A stretch of DNA of 5,193 nucleotides, taken from assembly GCA_029933565.1 (NCBI GenBank), contig JAOZNY010000141.1, positions 1-5,193 of the forward strand, read 5' to 3'. Under the pieces are notes generated by a model. The model made no database searches, had not been told where the DNA came from, and saw only the letters and a program-made list of their open reading frames with translations. The translations under genes were made by a program, and so were the position numbers. Every line of letters begins with the position of its first letter. Within the stretch, counting starts at the first letter, position 1. The stretch comes from Bacteroidales bacterium. Its GTDB lineage: Bacteria > Bacteroidota > Bacteroidia > Bacteroidales > F082. Below are positions 1-5,193 of the stretch, piece after piece.

Positions 1-119
1 CCAGTACCGATGCAGGAGGCAAAATTGGTCGTGGTTTTTATGTTTACCAACTTACCGCAACCAGCGAAAGTGGTATGGTGAAGTCTGAGACTTCAAAACT
101 TATATTCCTTAAGAATTGA
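1..119 (+). CDS. C-terminal end of a PorU-like or other T9SS CTD/FlgD-Ig-type protein (partial, 5' end outside window)
   Basis: The open frame runs in from the left edge (first complete codon at base 3) and stops at TGA 117-119, leaving 38 residues. They begin STDAGGKIGRGFYVYQL and end SKLIFLKN. This is the last part of a beta-sandwich domain of the FlgD-Ig/T9SS C-terminal type: a TD..G.K..RG turn, a G-F/V-Y-x-Y strand, then a final K-L-I-x-L strand. The tail of the next gene, porU, has the same layout (TDHNGNKLPRGVYLYN ... KMIKLSN), with TD, G, K, RG, Y, Y, G, K, I, L and N matching along the stretch. From memory of the family, the GGKIGRG-YVY form looks even closer to typical PorU ends than the downstream gene does. 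The catalytic part is not in view, so this could be a second PorU-like sortase, a T9SS cargo protein with a type A sorting domain, or another FlgD-Ig protein. Reading frame and stop are certain; the identity is inferred. Confidence 0.6.
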   Translation, partial: STDAGGKIGRGFYVYQLTATSESGMVKSETSKLIFLKN

Positions 120-222
120 TAAATTACAAAGATCATGAAAATGGAGGCTACGGTTACCCTTTATTTTAACACTGCTAAGTCGTAATGACAACGAAATTTA
201 ACCGTTATTTGTCAATAGAATA
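120..222. other. Intergenic gap upstream of porU, no clear signal
   Basis: The 103 bases between the upstream stop codon and the porU start hold no Shine-Dalgarno motif and no exact TAnnTTTG element. The nearest match, GTTATTTG at 204-211, lacks the leading TA and lies only 11 bases before the ATG, so I do not call it a promoter. A 7-base inverted repeat, ACGGTTA (150-156) and TAACCGT (199-205), has a 42-base loop and is not followed by a T-run, so it is a poor terminator. With no visible promoter, porU may be co-transcribed with the upstream gene, but this is inference. Confidence 0.4.
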
Positions 223-3200
223 ATGAAGAAAATTATTACCATAATATTTGTACTTTTTAGTAGTTTGGGATTTGCTCAGCAAATTGTAAATATTGAACTT
301 GACTGGCAGGAAATTGCAAGTGTGAAAACAGTTAACAATCTGGGAGTTAATTATATTTATTTCGAAGGTTCGTCAATGGATTTTGAGTATGGCTCGTTGC
401 CGGTTTTTACCTACGAAACTAATTTACCTGATAAAGTTTACACCTACGAATTGGAAATAATTAATGCTGTTTGCGACACTTTAAGTATTGCTGACTCTGA
501 GTTAATTTCTGATGCTGACCTTTTAACTGTTGATTTTAAACATTGGATTGAGAAAAATGGTACTGATGCAATATTGAGTATTTTACCTTTGAAATGGGAC
601 AATTCTACCAGCCATATTATTTTATTAAAGAAGTTTGATATTCTGATGAGTTTAGTGCCTGAGCAAGAAAAGCAAACACTTGCAATTAGTCAGCCTTCTT
701 ATTCCGATAATTCGGTTTTGGCTCAGGGGCAATGGTTTAAACTAGGAATTGTTAACACAGGCATTCATAAAATTGATTGGGATTTTATTGTTTCGATGGG
801 ACTTGACCCAGCGAATATTGATGTTAGTAAAATTGGTGTTTTTGGCAATTACGAAGGTATGCTGCCTGAAGACAATGGAAAAGATCGTGCCGATGATCTT
901 CAGGAGAATTCTGTTGATTTTGTTGGAATGGAAGATGGAATTTTCGATGAAGATGACTATATTTTATTTTATGCACAGAGTCAGGAGAAGTGGAGGTTTA
1001 ATCCCTTTTCAGGTCGTTTCGATCACTCCAAGAATCTTTATGCCGATACAGTTTATTATTTCTTTTCTCCCAATCAGGGAAATATGAAAAGTATTATTCT
1101 TGAAGAAAACCTAAATGTAAGCCCAACGGAGGTTGTAACAACTTTTGTTGATTATCTGGCCCACGAAAATGATTTTGTAAACCTTATGTTTACAGGTAAG
1201 GAATGGTTTGGAGAGGCATTAACACAAGCAAAACCTCAAATGGTTTTTACTCACTCTGTTCCAAATTTAATTAACGAGGAACCTATTTATTTTCAGATTG
1301 ATATTGTTGCTCGTTCGTTTGAGAATACCTCTTATGAAGTATTTGTTAATGATCAAATTGTAGTTGATTCAACCAGAATTAGTAAAGTGCCTAATGCCGA
1401 AGGTATTTATGCGCGGCGTTCACTACGTTCTGAAACTTTTTTCAATAGTGATGAGGATATTTTAAATGTGAAGCCTGTTTTTAAAGCGACTACTTCTTCG
1501 GCAACAGCTTGGATAAATTACTATATTTTTAATTTTGAAAGGGAATTGATTTTTGAGGGTGGACAATTGAAATTCAGGCAGCCATCAACAGCGGCAGCAG
1601 GAAATAAAAGCCGTTTTGAAATAAGGGGCGATTTGCAGAATATTAAGGTTTGGGATGTTACCGATTGCCACAATCCACTTGAGATTAATTTTGATAACAC
1701 AGATGAGACAATAGAGTTTACACTCGCTACCGACTCGTTGAGGGAATTTATTGCCTTCGACAATAGTGATTTTATGAAACCTATATCCTTTAAAAGTGTT
1801 GATAACCAAAATTTACATGCAATAAATAGCATAGATTTTATAATTATTTGTCCAATTGAGTTTCGTGAGCAAGCAGAGAGACTTGCGCAAATTCATGCCG
1901 AACATGATGGAATGAATACGGTTGTGCTATCACCCGAAACAATTTACAATGAGTTTTCATCGGGTAGTCAGGATGTTTCTGCAATACGCGACTTCATGCG
2001 AATGTTATACAAAAAGGAGGCTTTTAGAAACGGTCCTGGTTATTTGCTGATGTTTGGAGATGGCTCTTTTGACTACAAGCACAGGGTGCATGAAAACACT
2101 AACTTTGTCCCTACTTATGAATCAAAAGAATCATTACGCTCCACAACATCCTATGTTACTGACGATTATTTTGGTCTTTTAGATGATAATGAAGGCGCAT
2201 ACTGCGATGGGGTTTTGGATATTGGAATAGGAAGATTCCCCATAAAAAACTTAAAAGAAGCAAAATCGGCTGTTGATAAAGTTGAGAACTATTTAAATAA
2301 GGATGCTAAAACGATAAACGAATGGACTAAAACCATCTGTTTTGTTGCCGATGATGGCGACAATAATTTGCATTTCCGACAAGCCGATTTGCAGTTAGTA
2401 CCAATTGTAGATACGCTTCACCCAGGATTCAATATTAATAAAATATATTCCGATTCGTATCAAAAAATAGAAGTGCCCGGAGGTTATCGTTATCCGGATG
2501 TAAATCTGAAAATTATGGATCAGGTTGAAACGGGAGCTTTAATAGTAAATTACACAGGTCATGGTGGTTTGATAGGCTGGTCGGGAGAGGCAATCTTGGA
2601 TGTTCCAACCATTAATTCTTTTTCTAATTTCAGTAATCTTCCACTGTTTATTACAGCAACTTGCGAATTTAGCAGGTTCGATAATCCTGAGTTTACATCT
2701 GCCGGAGAATATCTGTTTTTGAATGAAGAGGGTGGGGGTATTGCTTTGTTAACTACTACCCGACTTGCTTATGCTCATGCTAATATTATTGTTAATATGA
2801 GGGTTTATAATAATTTGCTTGAGCGCGAAGATGGTTCAATTCCACGCCTTGGCGATATTATTAGAATGGCAAAAAATCCATCAAGCACAAACTTTTTGAA
2901 TTTTACACTGCTTGGTGATCCGGCATTGCAACTTGCTTTTCCTGAAAAAGAAATTGAAATACTTAGTGTTAACAATAAAAACGTGAGTACAATTCCTGAT
3001 ACCGTAAATGCTCTGATGGAGGTGAGAGTTGAAGGAATAATAAAGGATGTTAATCATAATGTTGACACAGATTTCTCAGGTTATATTTATCCGGTAGTCT
3101 ACGACAAACCGTCACAATACCAAACACTTGGTAATCCGGGAGGTAGTTATCCCGCTAGTTTTGAACTTGAGGATAAAATACTTTATCAGGGGAAATCAAC

Positions 3201-4035
3201 CATAACAAACGGAGAATTTAGTTTTACTTTTCTTGTCCCCAAAGATATTTCTTATAACTATGGATTCGGGAAAATGAGTTTTTATGCCTATGATACCGTT
3301 AACTTTGTTGATGGATGGGGAGGCTACCAAAATATAGTGGTTGGAGGCTTTAACGAAGATGCTGAAGACGATGGAATAGGTCCTGAAATCTCATTGTTTA
3401 TAAACAACAGAAACTTTGAAACCGGGGATCAGGTATCAAACAATCTAATTTTAATTGCCGATTTGTTTGATGAAAATGGAATAAGTGCAACAGGAAATGG
3501 TTTGGGACGAGACATTGTAGCAGTAATAGATGAGAAATATTCCAACTCAATGATTTTAAATACATATTTTAATTCCGATGTTGACACATATAAAAAGGGA
3601 AGTTTAAGTGTTGATTTAGGGACTTTGGAAGGTGGATGGCATACCATAAATATAAAAGTATGGGACTTGATGAATAACTCCTCCAACCAAACTATTGACT
3701 TTTTTATAGGCGAAGAAAATAATTCTATTCTAACAGCTGTTTATAATTATCCTAACCCTTTTAATGAGAACACAACCTTTACTTTTAATTATAATGGTAA
3801 TAATGAGTTAAGGGATTTTGAAATTGGGATATTTAACATTAACGGTCAATATGTTACGAGTTTGTTTACCAAAGTAGAAAATCAAAGTACTGGTCAATCA
3901 ATAATTGAATGGAATGGAACTGACCACAATGGAAATAAATTGCCAAGAGGTGTATATTTGTATAATATTCTGATTACAGATGTATTTGGCAATACAAGTA
4001 TTCAACAACAAAAAATGATAAAATTGAGTAATTAA
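223..4035 (+). CDS. porU: Type IX secretion system sortase PorU (C-terminal signal peptidase, peptidase family C25)
   Basis: PorU is the cell-surface cysteine protease/sortase of the T9SS. In P. gingivalis it removes the C-terminal signal of secreted cargo and attaches the cargo to anionic LPS, working with PorV, PorQ and PorZ. Seen here (1270 aa): a signal peptide (KK, hydrophobic 4-17, likely cut after A18 in GFA-QQ); a conserved N-terminal block at about 169-262 (GQWFK, GVFGNYEG, DGIFDEDDYILFY); and a gingipain-like C25 domain at about 537-906. The C25 domain carries LLMFGDGSFDYK (608-619), TDDYFG (from 646), IGIGRFP (667-673), NYTGHGG with likely catalytic His780, TATCEF with likely nucleophile Cys814, and closing LLGDPALQL. 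The His-Cys spacing of 34 is close to that of gingipain RgpB (His211/Cys244, mature numbering). A beta-rich region with GPEI (1053-1056) and KVWD (1145-1148) leads to a CTD-like domain from about 1167 (YPNPF 1176-1180; RGVYLY). The known P. gingivalis PorU is somewhat shorter (about 1158 aa) and keeps its own CTD. The ATG at 223 is chosen because it starts the signal peptide directly. The frame is intact and both catalytic residues are present, so the protein should be active. Confidence 0.95.
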   Translation: MKKIITIIFVLFSSLGFAQQIVNIELDWQEIASVKTVNNLGVNYIYFEGSSMDFEYGSLPVFTYETNLPDKVYTYELEIINAVCDTLSIADSELISDADLLTVDFKHWIEKNGTDAILSILPLKWDNSTSHIILLKKFDILMSLVPEQEKQTLAISQPSYSDNSVLAQGQWFKLGIVNTGIHKIDWDFIVSMGLDPANIDVSKIGVFGNYEGMLPEDNGKDRADDLQENSVDFVGMEDGIFDEDDYILFYAQSQEKWRFNPFSGRFDHSKNLYADTVYYFFSPNQGNMKSIILEENLNVSPTEVVTTFVDYLAHENDFVNLMFTGKEWFGEALTQAKPQMVFTHSVPNLINEEPIYFQIDIVARSFENTSYEVFVNDQIVVDSTRISKVPNAEGIYARRSLRSETFFNSDEDILNVKPVFKATTSSATAWINYYIFNFERELIFEGGQLKFRQPSTAAAGNKSRFEIRGDLQNIKVWDVTDCHNPLEINFDNTDETIEFTLATDSLREFIAFDNSDFMKPISFKSVDNQNLHAINSIDFIIICPIEFREQAERLAQIHAEHDGMNTVVLSPETIYNEFSSGSQDVSAIRDFMRMLYKKEAFRNGPGYLLMFGDGSFDYKHRVHENTNFVPTYESKESLRSTTSYVTDDYFGLLDDNEGAYCDGVLDIGIGRFPIKNLKEAKSAVDKVENYLNKDAKTINEWTKTICFVADDGDNNLHFRQADLQLVPIVDTLHPGFNINKIYSDSYQKIEVPGGYRYPDVNLKIMDQVETGALIVNYTGHGGLIGWSGEAILDVPTINSFSNFSNLPLFITATCEFSRFDNPEFTSAGEYLFLNEEGGGIALLTTTRLAYAHANIIVNMRVYNNLLEREDGSIPRLGDIIRMAKNPSSTNFLNFTLLGDPALQLAFPEKEIEILSVNNKNVSTIPDTVNALMEVRVEGIIKDVNHNVDTDFSGYIYPVVYDKPSQYQTLGNPGGSYPASFELEDKILYQGKSTITNGEFSFTFLVPKDISYNYGFGKMSFYAYDTVNFVDGWGGYQNIVVGGFNEDAEDDGIGPEISLFINNRNFETGDQVSNNLILIADLFDENGISATGNGLGRDIVAVIDEKYSNSMILNTYFNSDVDTYKKGSLSVDLGTLEGGWHTINIKVWDLMNNSSNQTIDFFIGEENNSILTAVYNYPNPFNENTTFTFNYNGNNELRDFEIGIFNINGQYVTSLFTKVENQSTGQSIIEWNGTDHNGNKLPRGVYLYNILITDVFGNTSIQQQKMIKLSN

Positions 4036-4124
4036 TAAAAGTCAAATAATAATAATAAACATTATTCGTTACTTTTGCAGACCTTTTTTTTAAAACAACA
4101 TAATTTGTTTTTATTTTAATACGT
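4036..4124. other. AT-rich porU-porV intergenic gap
   Basis: The 89 bases contain four AAT units (4045-4056), a promoter-like -7 element at 4070-4077 and an eight-T run (4084-4091). No GC-rich stem precedes the T-run, so I see no rho-independent terminator for porU and read-through into porV is plausible. The leader before the porV ATG is AT-rich and lacks a Shine-Dalgarno motif, as is common in Bacteroidota. Confidence 0.5.
4070..4077 (+). promoter_or_regulatory. Bacteroidota-type -7 promoter element upstream of porV
   Basis: TACTTTTG matches the Bacteroidota housekeeping sigma-factor -7 consensus TAnnTTTG exactly. It would place the transcript start at about 4082-4085, giving a leader of roughly 40 bases before the porV ATG. 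The usual partner at about -33 (TTTG or TTG) is not seen at the expected distance; that stretch is occupied by AAT repeats. The element therefore looks real by sequence but incomplete. If used, it gives porV its own expression in addition to read-through from porU. Confidence 0.5.
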
Positions 4125-5193
4125 ATGAAACTTAAAATTCTTTTAATAAGTGGTTTAGTGGGAATGTTATTGAACCTAAACGCCCAAACCTATAACAACT
4201 TGTCAGGACAGGAAGATGGAATTAATGTAATTACCACTGCAGTTCCTTTTATAATGATTGGCCCCGATGCCCGTGCCGGTGGTATGGGTGATGGAGGAGT
4301 AGCCTCTTCACCTGACGCTAATTCGATGCACTGGAACCCTGCAAAATATGCTTTTAGTGAAGATAAATTTGGATTCTCAATAAACTATACGCCTTGGCTT
4401 AGAAATTTGGTTAATGATATTAACCTTGCCTATGTTTCGGGTTTTTATAAGTTTAGCGACCTGCACGCAATTGCTTTTTCATTGCGATATTTTACACTTG
4501 GTGAAATTACCTTTACCGATGATCAGGGTAATAGTCTGGGAACATACAAACCAAACGAATTTGCCTTTGACGGAACATATTCCCGAAAACTTCATCAAAA
4601 TCTTTCATTGGCAGTTGCCGGTAGGTTTATTTATTCTAACCTTACTCAAGGCCAAAATGTACAAGGAGTAGAAACAACAGCAGGTGTGTCAATAGCCGCC
4701 GATGTTGCTCTTTACTGGCAGAAAAAAGTAAACTGGTTTAATAGTATGGATGCGGAGTTTGCATGGGGACTTAATATTTCAAATATTGGAAATAAAATAT
4801 CTTATACAAGTTCAAATATCCAAAAAGATTTTATCCCAACAAATTTTAGGTTTGGACCTCGATTGACTTTAGAAATTGATGATTACAATAAAATATCGTT
4901 TCAGGTTGATATAAATAAACTGCTGGTTCCAACACCACCAATTTATGCTCTTGACTCCAACAATAACAGAATACCAATACCTGGCTCCGACAAATTTGAA
5001 ATCGACAAAGGAATGGATCCTGACGTACCTGTAATGCGTGGAATGCTTCAGTCGTGGTATGATGCTCCATACGGTATAAAAGAAGAGTTTAGGGAGTTTA
5101 ATTATTCTGTTGGTATGGAATATTGGTATAATAATATTCTTGCCCTTAGGGGTGGTTTTTTCTGGGAAGATAAAACAAAAGGAGACCGTAAAT
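4125..5193 (+). CDS. porV: Type IX secretion system outer-membrane protein PorV (LptO family), 3' end outside window
   Basis: PorV is a FadL-type outer-membrane beta-barrel. It binds cargo C-terminal signals as the cargo leaves the Sov/SprA translocon and shuttles the cargo to the PorU-containing attachment complex. The ATG at 4125 opens a frame that stays open to the window edge (356 complete codons plus one base). It begins with a signal peptide (MKLK, hydrophobic 5-18, likely cut after A20 in LNA-QT). PorV hallmarks follow: VITTAVPFIMIGPDARAGG (35-53), MGDGGVASSPDANSMHWNP (54-72) and NYTPWLRNLVNDINLAYVSG. Further on come KLLVPTPPIYAL, MLQSWYDAPYGIKEEF and the late barrel strands SVGMEYWYNN ... 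LALRGGFFWEDKTKGDRK. The P. gingivalis protein is about 390 aa, so roughly 35-45 residues, the last strands of the barrel, are missing on the right. The frame contains no stop or frameshift. It lies 89 bases after porU, the conserved T9SS neighbour. Confidence 0.95.
   Translation, partial: MKLKILLISGLVGMLLNLNAQTYNNLSGQEDGINVITTAVPFIMIGPDARAGGMGDGGVASSPDANSMHWNPAKYAFSEDKFGFSINYTPWLRNLVNDINLAYVSGFYKFSDLHAIAFSLRYFTLGEITFTDDQGNSLGTYKPNEFAFDGTYSRKLHQNLSLAVAGRFIYSNLTQGQNVQGVETTAGVSIAADVALYWQKKVNWFNSMDAEFAWGLNISNIGNKISYTSSNIQKDFIPTNFRFGPRLTLEIDDYNKISFQVDINKLLVPTPPIYALDSNNNRIPIPGSDKFEIDKGMDPDVPVMRGMLQSWYDAPYGIKEEFREFNYSVGMEYWYNNILALRGGFFWEDKTKGDRK

Noticed and set aside
135..185. Tiny 16-codon frame in the gap before porU (ATG at 135, stop 183-185)
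   Set aside because: It has no ribosome-binding signal, no recognisable peptide and a length expected by chance in 103 bases.
150..205. Inverted repeat ACGGTTA / TAACCGT before porU
   Set aside because: The stem is only seven bases with a 42-base loop, flanking bases do not pair and no T-run follows, so a terminator or operator is not supported.
749..1087. 112-codon frame inside porU on the same strand
   Set aside because: It is an out-of-frame shadow of the conserved PorU N-terminal block and has no family resemblance.
1521..1832. Antisense frames inside porU (also 1585-1809 and 3429-3686)
   Set aside because: They lie opposite conserved PorU sequence, show no domain or start signal, and fit chance open frames in AT-rich DNA.
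4084..4091. Eight-T run after porU as a possible terminator
   Set aside because: No stem lies directly upstream, and the run falls just after the -7 element, in the expected porV leader.
4414..5070. Alternative frames inside porV (4414-4671 on +, 4846-5070 on -)
   Set aside because: The porV frame is continuous and strongly conserved across both stretches, so these are shadows.

Overview
The window comes from a member of the Bacteroidota. Three things point there: two core type IX secretion system (T9SS) genes, low-GC coding sequence with no Shine-Dalgarno motif at either start codon, and a Bacteroidota-type -7 element (TAnnTTTG) before the last gene. It is most likely an environmental or anaerobic lineage in or near the Bacteroidales/Marinilabiliales, but the rank within the phylum is a guess. 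All genes are on the + strand.

Layout: bases 1-119 hold the last 38 codons of a gene that begins outside the window. Its tail looks like the C-terminal beta-sandwich (FlgD/CTD-like) end of a PorU or of a T9SS cargo protein. A 103-base gap follows. Bases 223-4035 encode a full-length PorU (1270 aa), the gingipain-family (peptidase C25) sortase of the T9SS, with signal peptide, conserved N-terminal domain, His780/Cys814 catalytic pair and CTD-like end. An 89-base AT-rich gap carries a promoter-like element. The window then closes inside porV (from 4125), the FadL-type outer-membrane barrel that carries T9SS cargo to PorU.

How they work together: in the characterised T9SS of Porphyromonas gingivalis, cargo proteins leave through the Sov/SprA translocon and are picked up by PorV. 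They are handed to the cell-surface attachment complex (PorU, PorV, PorQ, PorZ), where PorU cuts off the C-terminal signal and joins the cargo to anionic LPS. The adjacent porU-porV order matches that of P. gingivalis and Flavobacterium. The window is therefore mostly a conserved, known system. The point most worth checking is the upstream gene tail, which suggests a second PorU-like (or other CTD-bearing) gene directly before porU. I found no RNA gene, CRISPR array, mobile element or convincing terminator.
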